From JAFAMS01 sp963715815 (GTDB lineage: Bacteria > Vulcanimicrobiota > Vulcanimicrobiia > Vulcanimicrobiales > Vulcanimicrobiaceae), in NCBI GenBank assembly GCA_963715815.1, contig OY970278.1:2790001-2854000 (forward strand): a DNA stretch of 64,000 nucleotides. Reading direction: 5' to 3'. Shown in pieces: positions 8,223 to 16,997 of the stretch. Below the pieces are notes generated by a model that saw nothing but the letters and a program-made list of their open reading frames with translations, was not told where the DNA came from and ran no database searches. The position numbers and the translations under genes were made by a program. The stretch's first letter is position 1. The number at the start of each line of letters is the position of its first letter.

Positions 8223-9983
8223 ATGCGCAGACGCGGATTCCTGAAAGCTTCGCTCTCGGCGATCGGAACGCCGATGCTTGCACGCGCAGCGCAAGCAACC
8301 GAACCGCCTGCCGACTTGATCGTGAGCGCGCAAGCGATTCACACCGTGGAGTCGGCGAATCCAACCGCAACGGCATTCGCAGTCCGCAGCGGACGTTTCG
8401 TGTACGTCGGTTCGCTCGACGGCGCGCTTGTGCTGCGTGGTTCCAAAACGGAAGTCGTCGATTTCGGCAACGCTACGATCTTGCCGGGACTCGTCGATGC
8501 GCACATGCATCTCACATCGGTCGGCCAGGTGCTCCACGAAGTCGATCTGTATCACGTCACGTCGTTCGACGAGGTCGTACAACGAACGGTTGCATTCGCG
8601 AAAACGTCGCCGGACAACTGGATCGTAGGCGAAGGGTGGGATCAAAATCTCTGGCCCGGCAAAGCCTTTCCGACGCACGACGCGCTGAGCGCCGCTATCC
8701 CCGATCGTCCGGTGCTCTTGCACCGCGTCGACGAACACGCGATCCTCGCCAATGCCGAGGCGATGCGTATCGCGCGAGTAACGAAGGCAACGCCGGATCC
8801 CACGGGCGGGCGTATTCTGCGCGATCCCGGCGGCAACCCAACGGGAGTCTTCATCGACAACGCGACGGAGCTGATATATGCCGTCGTGCCTGCGCCGTCG
8901 CACGAACAGCTGGTCCGTTGGGCGCGCGCAGCGTGCACGGAAGCGAACCGCTTCGGCGTTACCGCGATAGGCGAGGCTTATACGACGGGCGCGGCGCTAG
9001 CCGCGTTCGAAGAGCTGGCCCGTACGAATCAGCTTCCGATTCGGATTCACACGATGCTCGCCGACGATCCCGAGCTGATCGCGACGCACCTTGCCAAAGG
9101 CCCGATCCACGGTGCGTATGAAGGCCGGCTCTCCGTGCGCGCAATCAAAATGTTCTCCGACGGCGCGCTTGGGTCGCGCGGCGCTGCGCTCTTACAGCCC
9201 TATTCCGACGATCCGGCGAACAAGGGACTGCTTCGCATTACGCAAGCTCATATCACGGACGTCGCGACGCGCGCGCTCGCGCACGGATTCCAGACATGCG
9301 TGCACGCGATCGGCGATCGCGCAAATCGAACCGTCTTGGATGCTTACGAAACCGCGCTGCGCACGGTATCGCCGCGCGATTACCGGCTCCGCATCGAACA
9401 CGCGCAAGTAGTCAGCCCTCAAGACATTCCGCGTTTTAAAGCGCTTGGCATCATTCCGTCGATGCAAACGACGCATCAGATCAGCGACATGGGATGGGCA
9501 CAAGACCGGCTCGGTCCCGAGCGCATCAAGGGCGCATACGCGTGGCGCTCGTTGCTCGACACGGGCGTGATCATCGCTAACGGTACGGACGCCCCAATCG
9601 AGCCGGTCAACACGCTCCGCACGTTCCATTCCGCGATCTCACGGCAAAACAGCGAGAACCTGCCTGCCGGTGGCTGGTATCCTTCGCAACGTATGCACCG
9701 CGATGAGGCGCTGCGCTCGATGACGATTTGGGCAGCGCACGCAAACTTCTCTGAGGATACGATCGGCTCGATCGCTCTCGGCAAGTACGCCGACTTTGTC
9801 GTGATGGATCAGGACTGGATGAAGGCCGCACCCGAATCGATTATGCAAACGCGAATCCGCGCGACATATTCAAGCGGCCGCAAAGTGTACGATGGGACGC
9901 GCGATGCAGCCAGCGGAATTCCGAGCCGGCCGCAGCGCTACGCGCGCGGCATCTCGACTTGCAACTGCGGCGGCTCCGGCTGA
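8223..9983 (+). CDS. YtcJ-type amidohydrolase with Tat-like signal
   Basis: 586 residues from ATG 8223. It begins MRRRGFLKASLSAIGTPML, a Tat-like export signal, followed by ADLIVSAQAIHTVE. The metal site is in GLVDAHMHLTSVG. Further family segments are AIKMFSDGALGSRGA, CVHAIGDRANRTVLDAYE, RIEHAQVV, IIANGTDAPIEPVNT and GKYADFVVMDQDW. It is the exported paralogue of the cytoplasmic-looking gene at 3317. The frame stays open upstream to 8070, but that stretch is antisense to the hypothetical gene and precedes a clear export signal. The 3' end overlaps the MASE4-like gene by 46 bases. Confidence 0.9.
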   Translation: MRRRGFLKASLSAIGTPMLARAAQATEPPADLIVSAQAIHTVESANPTATAFAVRSGRFVYVGSLDGALVLRGSKTEVVDFGNATILPGLVDAHMHLTSVGQVLHEVDLYHVTSFDEVVQRTVAFAKTSPDNWIVGEGWDQNLWPGKAFPTHDALSAAIPDRPVLLHRVDEHAILANAEAMRIARVTKATPDPTGGRILRDPGGNPTGVFIDNATELIYAVVPAPSHEQLVRWARAACTEANRFGVTAIGEAYTTGAALAAFEELARTNQLPIRIHTMLADDPELIATHLAKGPIHGAYEGRLSVRAIKMFSDGALGSRGAALLQPYSDDPANKGLLRITQAHITDVATRALAHGFQTCVHAIGDRANRTVLDAYETALRTVSPRDYRLRIEHAQVVSPQDIPRFKALGIIPSMQTTHQISDMGWAQDRLGPERIKGAYAWRSLLDTGVIIANGTDAPIEPVNTLRTFHSAISRQNSENLPAGGWYPSQRMHRDEALRSMTIWAAHANFSEDTIGSIALGKYADFVVMDQDWMKAAPESIMQTRIRATYSSGRKVYDGTRDAASGIPSRPQRYARGISTCNCGGSG

Positions 9984-10750
9984 TTCTCGAGCGCGACCGG
10001 TACGAGCATCGCGGCGGCATTGATCGCGCCCAGCGTGCGCGCGAGATACGTTCCGATCGAGAATCGGATGCTCATCGTCAGTACGAACGCTTCGTCGAGC
10101 GCGAGCGCGAAAACCGCGACTAGCAGCCACGCATCAAGCGTTGCACCGCGATAGGCGGCAAGACCGAAAGCCGCCAGCATTAGCAAGCCAATCGTAACCC
10201 AGCCGAGGACGAAGAGCAGCGGCGAAACGACGTCACCAGCCGCGAGAACCGGCGGGAGATACGTATCTGCGCGCGCTGCGACGAGCCCGAAGATGACGGC
10301 AAGTCCAAATGCGGCGCCGATCGTCGTCAGCGGCGCTCGCACCGGTCGATCGGGAAGCCACGCGAACAAGAGGACGCACAAAGCCCAGCCCATGTGCCAA
10401 ACCGTCCAGCACCATGGCGGTGTTTGATGCGCGAAACCATGCAGGCCCAAAATGCCCGGCAGCGAGCTGAGGTTCTCGAGTACGAGCGGTGCGGATACGC
10501 AATAGGCTGCTGCAAGAAGCGTCGCGCGCCGCGTACGAAGGCGCATTGCGCGTCGCGTCAGCAGAATCGCAGTCGCAACTTCACAGGGACCGATAATCGC
10601 AGCATAGATCCGCAAGAATACCGGTTGCGGACCGATGACGTCGGCGAAATGCCCCCAAAAAAGATACGTCGCACCAAGTACAACCGCGACGATCACGAAC
10701 GCAACTACCCAGGCTGTATTACTGCCCGAAGCCTGCTCAGAACGCTGCAT
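9938..10750 (-). CDS. MASE4-like integral membrane sensor protein, stand-alone
   Basis: 270 residues from ATG 10750, almost entirely hydrophobic with about eight helices. The region PVFLRIYAAIIGPCEVATAILL, then LLAAAYCVSAPLVLENLSSLPG and TVWHMGWALCVLLFA, resembles the MASE4 membrane sensory domain normally found N-terminal to GGDEF or histidine kinase domains. Here no output domain follows: the C-terminus ends in a short proline-rich tail. The frame is open back to 10918, but the ATG at 10750 precedes the first helix. It is divergent from the chemoreceptor-like gene (start 10806) with only 55 bases between, so the two may be co-regulated and perhaps work together. The MASE4 call is from pattern memory and is moderate. 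Confidence 0.65.
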   Translation of the reverse strand: MQRSEQASGSNTAWVVAFVIVAVVLGATYLFWGHFADVIGPQPVFLRIYAAIIGPCEVATAILLTRRAMRLRTRRATLLAAAYCVSAPLVLENLSSLPGILGLHGFAHQTPPWCWTVWHMGWALCVLLFAWLPDRPVRAPLTTIGAAFGLAVIFGLVAARADTYLPPVLAAGDVVSPLLFVLGWVTIGLLMLAAFGLAAYRGATLDAWLLVAVFALALDEAFVLTMSIRFSIGTYLARTLGAINAAAMLVPVALENQPEPPQLQVEMPRA

Positions 10751-10805
10751 CGTGCACCCCCAAAAAGCCCTTATTTTTTCGGCGTTGCATGGGACGCTCC
10801 CCCGA

Positions 10806-11897
10806 ATGCAGCGAAAGGACGGACAAGTGTTCGCTGAGTGGAGTCTCGGCCGTAAGATTGCGGCCGTCTTAGCACTGGGCCCGATTGCGCTTATCGCGAT
10901 AAGCGTGATCACGCTCACGAGCCTGCTATACGGTACGGATCGTCAGGGGGCGATTAATACTGTTATCTTCGGGACGATCGCGGCGGTGGCGGTGTTAGTT
11001 ATTGCTTCGCTCGCCCTCATTCGCAGCGTAAACAGGCCGGTTGAAGCCGCAGTCGACGCGATTGCAACGGCAACATCGCAGATTCTGAACGTGACTGCCC
11101 AACAAGTCTCGGGCGTTCGCGAACAGGCTGCCGCCGTCGCGGAAACCGTCACGACGATCGAAGAGATCGCGAGTACGGCCGAAGTCTCCAGGCAACGAGC
11201 CAAAGCGGTCGCCGAGACCGCGCTGCGCGCGGCGGATTCCGGCACGACGGGCCGGCGCGCAGTCGAAGAGACGGTCGTCGTCATGGGCGACGTCAAAGAA
11301 CGGAGTGAATCCGTTGCCAAGAGCATCCTCGGTCTTTCGACCCAAGTGCAAGAGATTCGCGAGATCATCTCCGTCGTCACGGAGCTGACGGAACAGACGG
11401 ACATCCTCGCACTCAATGCCGCGATCGAAGCGTCGCGTGCCGGCGACCAGGGGCGTGGCTTCGCCGTCATCGCCGCCGAGATCAAAGCACTCGCCGAACA
11501 ATCGAAATCTGCGACGGTTGACGTTCAGCGCATGATCAACGAGATCGAGCGAGCGATGCAAAGCGCGGTTCGTGCCTCGAACGACGGCACCGATACGGTC
11601 AATCGCGCGATCGGAACGGCGCGCCGCGCCGACGGCGTGATCGGCGATCTTGCCGCGATGATCGTGGACGCGGCGACAATGGCGACCGAGATTAGCGCCG
11701 CCGTTTCGCAACAAACTGTCGGAATCGTGCAAATTCAGCGGGCGATGCGCGAGATCAACCAGGCTTCTTCACAAACGCTCGCCTCGACGAGCCTAGCCGA
11801 AAAAACGACGCACGATCTGGATGTGCTGGGTCTGACGTTACAGCGCCTCGTGCAAGGCGACCCGAGCACGAACGGAAACGGTGCTGTAAAGCGCTAA
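10806..11897 (+). CDS. Methyl-accepting-chemotaxis-like signalling protein without periplasmic sensor
   Basis: 363 residues from ATG 10806, or 356 from GTG 10827, which follows AAAGGAC at a good distance. Two adjacent helices (about residues 14-37 and 47-66) are separated by only a few residues, so there is no extracytoplasmic ligand domain. A long coiled-coil signalling domain follows with the hairpin-tip signature TDILALNAAIEASRAGDQG and FAVIAAEIKALAEQS. No che genes are in the window. The neighbouring MASE4-like membrane protein could supply the sensing, but that is inference. The TAA stop shares bases with the stop of the convergent DUF899 remnant (CTAA 11894-11897). Confidence 0.88.
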   Translation: MQRKDGQVFAEWSLGRKIAAVLALGPIALIAISVITLTSLLYGTDRQGAINTVIFGTIAAVAVLVIASLALIRSVNRPVEAAVDAIATATSQILNVTAQQVSGVREQAAAVAETVTTIEEIASTAEVSRQRAKAVAETALRAADSGTTGRRAVEETVVVMGDVKERSESVAKSILGLSTQVQEIREIISVVTELTEQTDILALNAAIEASRAGDQGRGFAVIAAEIKALAEQSKSATVDVQRMINEIERAMQSAVRASNDGTDTVNRAIGTARRADGVIGDLAAMIVDAATMATEISAAVSQQTVGIVQIQRAMREINQASSQTLASTSLAEKTTHDLDVLGLTLQRLVQGDPSTNGNGAVKR

Positions 11898-12205
11898 CGC
11901 GGCGTCGCCCCGCCCGCTCGGCAGCAGATCGAAGAGATGCCAGGTCGAAAGTCTTGGCGCCGTGCCACGTGGTGGGCAACGCCGTCGATGCCGTCGATCC
12001 ATATCGAGCACATCGGGCAGAATTCTTTGTCGTCTTGCCAATACATCACGTGGTACATCAACAGATACGGCTTTCGCAAGGTACGTCGCTGCGCCGCAAC
12101 GCGTTCGACATGTTCGCGCAGCTCTTTCTCAGCTTTCCAGAGATTTTCGCGCGCCGTCACGTACTCTGAGCTCGCACCCGAAGGCGCAAATCGAGCTTGT
12201 TTCAT
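11894..12205 (-). pseudogene. Truncated DUF899 (thioredoxin-like) family remnant
   Basis: 103 residues. The N-terminal helix (YVTARENLWKAEKELREHVE) and then LLMYHVMYWQ and EFCPMCSIWIDGIDGVAHHV match the DUF899 family, whose members run to about 230-250 residues. Here the segment normally between the helix and the MYH strand is deleted, and everything after the Cys-pair helix is lost. The start ATG overlaps the stop of the PrpD gene (ATGA) and follows a good AAGGAG, so the fragment may still be translated. I treat it as a decaying gene. A functional minimal protein cannot be excluded. Confidence 0.6.
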
Positions 12206-13489
12206 CTTGTCTCCTTATAATTTATCCCGTATGCCGCCAGTCGCTGATGCAGTTGATCGAAATGCTCGCCTAAGAGTGCCCTCGCCTTTGTTTCGAGCTG
12301 CGCGGGGGACATTGGATTTTCAATGCTGCCGGTCGCATGCGGAATCTCGATGTGTTCGCTTCCGCCGTTGCGGCCGTGCACGGTCATGCGCGCCGCATCA
12401 ACCGCAACGTCGTTCGAACGCTCGATCGCTATCTTGCCACGCAGATCGCGCACCGCGGCGTCACGCGCGCAGCCATCCGAAAATTGCTGCGGTCCGGCTG
12501 CGCCGAACAAGAAGCCGATTGCCCCGCAATGATATGCGCTGAACTTGCTTTCGAGGCCGTTCTGCGGATCGGTCTTTCCCATGAGATCGAGAACCAGCGG
12601 ATGCACGGTAACGTCGACGCGCGCGATTTCCTCGGGCGCGATTCGCTTACGCAGCTCAATCGCCGCATCGATGATTGGATGACTGACGAGGCCGCACGAA
12701 TACGGCTTGAAGCTGTTCGTGAGAATCTCCCAGCGCTCGCCGAGTCCATCGAGGATCGTCTCGACGTCAAGAGCCATCGCTCATCAGCGCAGCTAAACCG
12801 AACTCGCCTTCGATCGCATTCGGTGCTCCTGCGATGCCCCGCTCGGCCAAAAGCACGGCTTCGATTCCATCAAATGCCGCTTTCCCTGGATGAAACGGTT
12901 TGGTCATCGTGCCGAGTGTGGCCGTCACGCCGCCGGTCTCGAGCGCAGCAATCGCCATTGCGTTGCGCATCTGCTCGGCGGACAAGCCTGCGACCCGTGC
13001 CGCGGCAACGCTTGCACCTATTCGTCCCATCGTGCTCGTCACATGCCAGCCGCGTTCGTAGTGGGCCGGGCTAATTCCATTGCCGATGCGCATCGCGATT
13101 TCGGTACCGAACACGACGCCTTCGAGCACTGCACTACTCGACGCATTACAGTACTCCATCATTGCAAGCGCGGCGGGAACGATGACCGGACCGGCGTGCA
13201 AAAGCGTGCGCATGTGCGTGTCGTCGTAATCCTCGAAATGTACGGCGGTACCGTTGAGCAGCGCGGCCCAACCTGCGCCGACCCGCACGTTCCGTCCCCA
13301 CACCGTCGCCTGTTCGGGCGTTCGAAAACTCTCGACGACCTCATACGCAATCGCAGCAGGTTCGGATTCCCAGCTCGCAAGCGCAAGCGCAATTGCGTTC
13401 GCGATGATCTGCTTCGCCATCTGCGCGACGTCGTCGCGCAGATGAACCGGTGCGGATGCAAATTCTGCAAGCCGCTCGGAGACGGTCAT
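12202..13489 (-). CDS. MmgE/PrpD family protein, split by a frame change
   Basis: The family is about 450 residues long. Here the first 240 residues (13489 to a TGA at 12767) and the last 191 (ATG 12777 to 12202) lie in different frames that overlap by 11 bases at 12767-12777. The N-part contains GWAALLNGTAVHFEDYDDTH and GGVTATLGTMTKPFHPGKA. The C-part begins just before DGLGERWEILTNSFKPYSCG, both family landmarks. Family members include 2-methylcitrate dehydratase and cis-aconitate decarboxylase. Either one base is missing from the read or the gene is genuinely expressed as two coupled halves, since the ATG just precedes the TGA. The start overlaps the stop of the upstream PrpD-like gene (ATGA). 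Confidence 0.8.
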
Positions 13490-14157
13490 GCGAACATCCA
13501 GCGCTCGCCCAAGTCTGCGAACGCATCATTCACGTTCGCAGCCGCCAAAACCGTGCTGTAACCGCGCGGACTTTCCAGACCGGCCGGCCCCGTGAATTTG
13601 CGCTGCGCAAGCAAAGCTGCAAGCACGCCGTTCGAAGATGCCTTTCCGGCAATCAATCGGGCACTCGGCGTCGCAGCTGCGACGCGTTGACCAAGCGTCA
13701 TGCTGGATGCGATACCAACTGTGCGCGCGAGCATCGTCTCATCCGCATCCAGCAGCAACGCGGCGGTCACGCCGCTTCCGATCACGCCTGCGATCCCGCC
13801 GGCGTCCCAGCCGCTATTCACCTGTTCACGCAGCGACGCTGCAAGACGAACGTTGACTTCACAGCCGATCGCAAACGCCGCCAGCCGTGCATCCTCCGAG
13901 AGCGTTTCGCCCAGAGCCATCAACGCACCGAATGGCGTCGCGCCCGGGAAATGCTGCGCCCCAACGGCAGCGATCAGTGCGGCGTAATACCGGTCGTTTT
14001 TTCCGCTGAGACTTGCGGCGAGCTCCATGAGCGCCGCTACGACGGGATCTTCGGCTGATGATGACGCCTGCTGCGCACATGCGAGGAATGTGTTCTCCGC
14101 TGCCTCTCGCACGCCGGAAGGCAATCCCCGGCGGTAGGCCGCGACAACGTGATTCAG
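13486..14157 (-). CDS. MmgE/PrpD-like protein, N-terminal half only
   Basis: About 223 residues from CTG 14157, with the frame open back to 14193. It has the all-helical first domain of the MmgE/PrpD family (GAQHFPGATPFGALMALG, NSGWDAGGIAGVIGSGV, SMTLGQRVAAATPSARLIAG) but stops right after ADLGERW, the point where the second domain normally starts. It could be a truncated paralogue or a subunit that pairs with the complete neighbour. The CTG overlaps the TGA of dctP (CTGA), and the homology begins immediately after it. No ATG is available except one 12 codons upstream inside dctP. Confidence 0.72.
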   Translation of the reverse strand: MNHVVAAYRRGLPSGVREAAENTFLACAQQASSSAEDPVVAALMELAASLSGKNDRYYAALIAAVGAQHFPGATPFGALMALGETLSEDARLAAFAIGCEVNVRLAASLREQVNSGWDAGGIAGVIGSGVTAALLLDADETMLARTVGIASSMTLGQRVAAATPSARLIAGKASSNGVLAALLAQRKFTGPAGLESPRGYSTVLAAANVNDAFADLGERWMFA

Positions 14158-15161
14158 CTCAGCGTCCCTGTCGATTTCTGGAGCGCGCCCCAAGCTTCGG
14201 CGCCGAACTGCTCCTTCCAGGTTTTATAGAATCCACTATCGTGCATCGCACGGCGGAACGGCGCGATGTTGACATGCGCGATCTGCATGCCGTCAGCCGT
14301 GAGTTTTGCTTCGGCTTGCTCGTCGAGTCCGACGATGTCGCTGCGCTGCAGGAAGGCGGCGACATTGAAATGCCGCTCGGTCATTTCCCGAAGATCCTTC
14401 GGAAGCTTCTGCCATGTCGCTGCATGCGCGATCAGCGAGTATCCAGTGAAGATATGATTCGTTTTCGTCAGATACTTCTGCACTTCGTAGAACTTCGAGG
14501 TCTCTACGGTCGCAATTGGGAGCGACGCGCCGTCGACGAGATGGGTTTGCATCGCGACATACGTCTCTGCGAAATTGATCGGAACGGCAGATGCATCAAC
14601 TGCGCGAAAGAGCGCGGTCTCCATAGGAGACGGAGGTACACGGAACTTCAATCCCTTGAAATCGCTCGGCGCATTCAGCGCTCGAACGCTGTTAACGACC
14701 TGCTTGAAGCCCGAGCACCAGATCTTGGAGAAGGGATATAAATCGGCTTTTGCAATCGCGGTACGCATCTGCATGCCGAGGGAGCCGTCCATTGCATCGA
14801 AGGCCTGCTTGTAGCTCGAAAACGCGAACGCAACGTTCTCGATTGCTGCGAGCGGGACGACATTGGAAAGGATGCCGTCCGACATCAAGACCATCTGCGT
14901 TGCACCGGAACGTACTTGCGTGAGCATCGCGCTGTCGCCGCCGAGCTGGTTGTTCGGAAACACGAGCACCTCGAGGCGGCCACCCGATTCTTGTTTGACC
15001 TTGTCGGCCGCCTGCGACGCTCGAATCGTCATCGGGTGATTTACCGGCTGGTCGAAGCCAAGTTTGAGACTGAACTCAGCCGCATAGACAGGACGACGAA
15101 GCAGTCCTATGGACGCGAACGTGGACGCAGCGCCGACAAAGGCTTTGCGTGAATGTTTCAT
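14154..15161 (-). CDS. TRAP-type transporter periplasmic binding protein (DctP family)
   Basis: 335 residues. It begins MKHSRKAFVGAASTFASIG, a Tat/Sec-like export signal, with mature sequence from about residue 28. DctP hallmarks are LKLGFDQPVNHPM, LEVLVFPNNQLGGD, FKGLKFRVPPSPM (containing the conserved Arg that binds carboxylate ligands) and DGASLPIATVETSKFYEVQKYL. TRAP binding proteins capture organic acids for DctQ/DctM membrane partners, neither of which is in the window. Its operon partners are the two MmgE/PrpD-family genes, so a dicarboxylate or tricarboxylate-like substrate is a fair guess. Confidence 0.9.
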   Translation of the reverse strand: MKHSRKAFVGAASTFASIGLLRRPVYAAEFSLKLGFDQPVNHPMTIRASQAADKVKQESGGRLEVLVFPNNQLGGDSAMLTQVRSGATQMVLMSDGILSNVVPLAAIENVAFAFSSYKQAFDAMDGSLGMQMRTAIAKADLYPFSKIWCSGFKQVVNSVRALNAPSDFKGLKFRVPPSPMETALFRAVDASAVPINFAETYVAMQTHLVDGASLPIATVETSKFYEVQKYLTKTNHIFTGYSLIAHAATWQKLPKDLREMTERHFNVAAFLQRSDIVGLDEQAEAKLTADGMQIAHVNIAPFRRAMHDSGFYKTWKEQFGAEAWGALQKSTGTLS

Positions 15162-15203
15162 GCCATTCGATTTACGCCGGAAACGCGGAGCGCCTTCTCT
15201 AGG

Positions 15204-15896
15204 TTAGCCGTGTTCGCGCAACGCCGTTAGCGATTTGCGCTGACGTCCCGTATCGAAGTTTGTTGGATCGAGCCATCGCTCGAGGGCGCTGCCGACCTTC
15301 GGCCATTCTTTATCGATGACGGAGAACCACGCCGTATCACGGCTACGCCCTTTATAGAGCGTCGCTTGCCGGAAAATGCCTTCGAAGACGAAGCCGAGGC
15401 GATCCGCCGCTTTGCGTGAGGGCGCGTTGAGCGAATCGCACTTCCACTCGTAGCGCCGATAGCCCAAATCGTCGAATACGTGGCGCATCATCAGATACAT
15501 GGATTCGGTGGCTGCCGGCGTTTTTCGCAAACGATGCGAGAAGTAGACGTTGCCCACTTCGATCACGCCGACGTTCGGCTCGATGCGAAGATAACTCGCA
15601 AAACCGACGACGGTTCCACCGGCGCTCTCGACGATTGCGTAGTACAGTGGATCATGCGAGGCGCACGCATTGCGCAACCACTCATCGAATTCTGCGCGGC
15701 TTCCAAACGGACCGTAAAATAAGTAGGTAAACGCCGAGGCGTCGTCTTGAGAAGCTACAGCGTACAGCTGCTCGCCGTGACGGGCTTCGAGTCTTTCGAG
15801 GCGGCAGTACTGCCCGGAGAGTGGCGCACCGCTTGGAAGAGGGCGCGGAGTCCAGTCTGGAAGCGGTTCGCCGATTGGTTGACCGAACGAGTTCAT
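15204..15896 (-). CDS. GNAT family N-acetyltransferase (RimJ/RimL type)
   Basis: 230 residues. The GNAT acetyltransferase_3 pattern is clear: CRLERLEARHGEQLYAV at the N-terminus, GFASYLRIEPNVGVIEVGNV for the central strands, then YRRYEWKCDSLNAPSRKAAD with LGFVFEGIFRQAT, the usual acetyl-CoA/N-terminal-acetylase ending. The substrate is unknown; relatives acetylate protein N-termini or small amines. It stands between the dctP gene and the VOC gene on the same strand with about 40-base gaps. Confidence 0.88.
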   Translation of the reverse strand: MNSFGQPIGEPLPDWTPRPLPSGAPLSGQYCRLERLEARHGEQLYAVASQDDASAFTYLFYGPFGSRAEFDEWLRNACASHDPLYYAIVESAGGTVVGFASYLRIEPNVGVIEVGNVYFSHRLRKTPAATESMYLMMRHVFDDLGYRRYEWKCDSLNAPSRKAADRLGFVFEGIFRQATLYKGRSRDTAWFSVIDKEWPKVGSALERWLDPTNFDTGRQRKSLTALREHG

Positions 15897-15937
15897 TCAG
15901 ACTCGTTAGACGAACGCGCCCTCTTCTCTCCTAGGAG

Positions 15938-16342
15938 TCAGTCGGCATATGCGTGCAACTCCAACATGTTTCCGTCCGGATCGAAGACGTGAAAGGCATG
16001 TGCGGTATCGCCCTGAGCGCCGAAATTGCCGGTCATCTCGCGAACGATGTCGATCCCGCGCTCCTTCAAGTAAGCCTCGATTTGCGCAGGCGTGTTTTGA
16101 AGCGTGAGCGCGATATGGTTGACGTTCTGTCCGCCCGGTACGGCTTTGTGATACGCGGGCGGAAAGAAATCGATGATCGTATCTGCATTGATCCGCACCG
16201 ATGGAAAGGGGACTTTCCCGGCGCGGAACTCATCGAGGCGCTCGGGCCGTAAACCTAGGCCGGCCGCGTAGAATTCGAGGCTCCGCTCGACGTCGGCGAC
16301 GTTAAAGACGATGTGGTCGACGGATAATATCTTTATGCTCAT
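15938..16342 (-). CDS. VOC family (glyoxalase/fosfomycin-resistance fold) protein
   Basis: 134 residues. Two beta-alpha-beta-beta-beta units are visible: IKILSVDHIVFNVADVERSLEFYAAGLGL, NVNHIALTLQNTPAQIEAYLKERG and FHVFDPDGNMLELHAYAD, with metal-ligand-type His and Glu residues. Family members include glyoxalases, extradiol dioxygenases and virulence-type thiol transferases; this one cannot be narrowed. The ATG lies two bases from a 14-base MarR-type operator, and the divergent MarR gene has the same site, so this is very likely the regulator's target gene. Confidence 0.88.
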   Translation of the reverse strand: MSIKILSVDHIVFNVADVERSLEFYAAGLGLRPERLDEFRAGKVPFPSVRINADTIIDFFPPAYHKAVPGGQNVNHIALTLQNTPAQIEAYLKERGIDIVREMTGNFGAQGDTAHAFHVFDPDGNMLELHAYAD

Positions 16343-16344
16343 TG

Positions 16345-16400
16345 TCTTAACGTCAAGATACTACACCAGGAACCGCGTGTCAAGTGTCTTAACATCAAGA
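16345..16400. promoter_or_regulatory. Twin MarR operators in the VOC/marR divergent region
   Basis: Two near-identical 14-base imperfect palindromes, TCTTAACGTCAAGA at 16345-16358 and TCTTAACATCAAGA at 16387-16400, with start points 42 bases (about four helical turns) apart. One abuts the VOC start codon and the other abuts the marR ATG at 16402. They are the likely binding sites of the MarR protein, giving repression of both genes. Neither gene has a Shine-Dalgarno in this gap, so transcripts may be leaderless. Confidence 0.75.
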
Positions 16401-16401
16401 T

Positions 16402-16896
16402 ATGCAGGACCGCATCGATAAGATCCTCGGCCAGTGGAAACGCGAGCGCCCCGATCTCGACACCCGCCCGATGGGCGTCATCGGGCGCATCCAACGCGCC
16501 ACAGCGGCCCTTCGCCCGCTTCTCGACGAGACACACGAAGCGTCGGGCCTCCAGAGCGAAGCCTTTGACGTCCTGGCGTCTCTGCGCCGCTCCGGCACAC
16601 CGCACCAGCTCTCGCCGACGGAACTCTACCGCGAGATGATGCTGACCTCAGGCGCGATGACGAGCCGCATCGACCGGCTCGAAGAAGCCGGCCTGGTCGC
16701 GCGACGCGCCGATCCGGACGATCGTCGCGGTACGCAAGTGCGCCTTACGCCGAAAGGTAAGACGCTAATCGACAATGCGACGACGAAGCACGTCGCAAAC
16801 GAAGAGCGCTTACTCTCCGCGCTTACATTACGCGAGCAGCAACAGCTGAGCGACCTGCTTCGTAAGCTATTGATCTCGCTCGGCGACACCGGCTAA
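16402..16896 (+). CDS. MarR-family transcriptional regulator
   Basis: 164 residues with the winged-helix DNA-binding core: EAFDVLASLRRSG, then LSPTELYREMMLTSGAMTSR (recognition helix), LVARRADPDDRRGTQVRLT (wing with the conserved DxR) and C-terminal dimerisation helices. It is divergent from a VOC protein with a pair of matching palindromic operators between them, the classic autoregulated MarR layout. The inducer is unknown. Confidence 0.92.
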   Translation: MQDRIDKILGQWKRERPDLDTRPMGVIGRIQRATAALRPLLDETHEASGLQSEAFDVLASLRRSGTPHQLSPTELYREMMLTSGAMTSRIDRLEEAGLVARRADPDDRRGTQVRLTPKGKTLIDNATTKHVANEERLLSALTLREQQQLSDLLRKLLISLGDTG

Positions 16897-16997
16897 GCGC
16901 AGATGGTCAACTTTCTCCATATGAAACGCTTACTTTGCGCCGCCCCGCGACGCGCCTAGATCTAGACCGGGCCACTTTATTTCGCTAAGCTCGGGCT

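Noticed and set aside
12202..12777. C-terminal PrpD half as an independent gene
   Set aside because: Its homology continues exactly where the preceding frame stops, and the frames overlap by only 11 bases; kept as one split gene, although coupling of two halves is noted.
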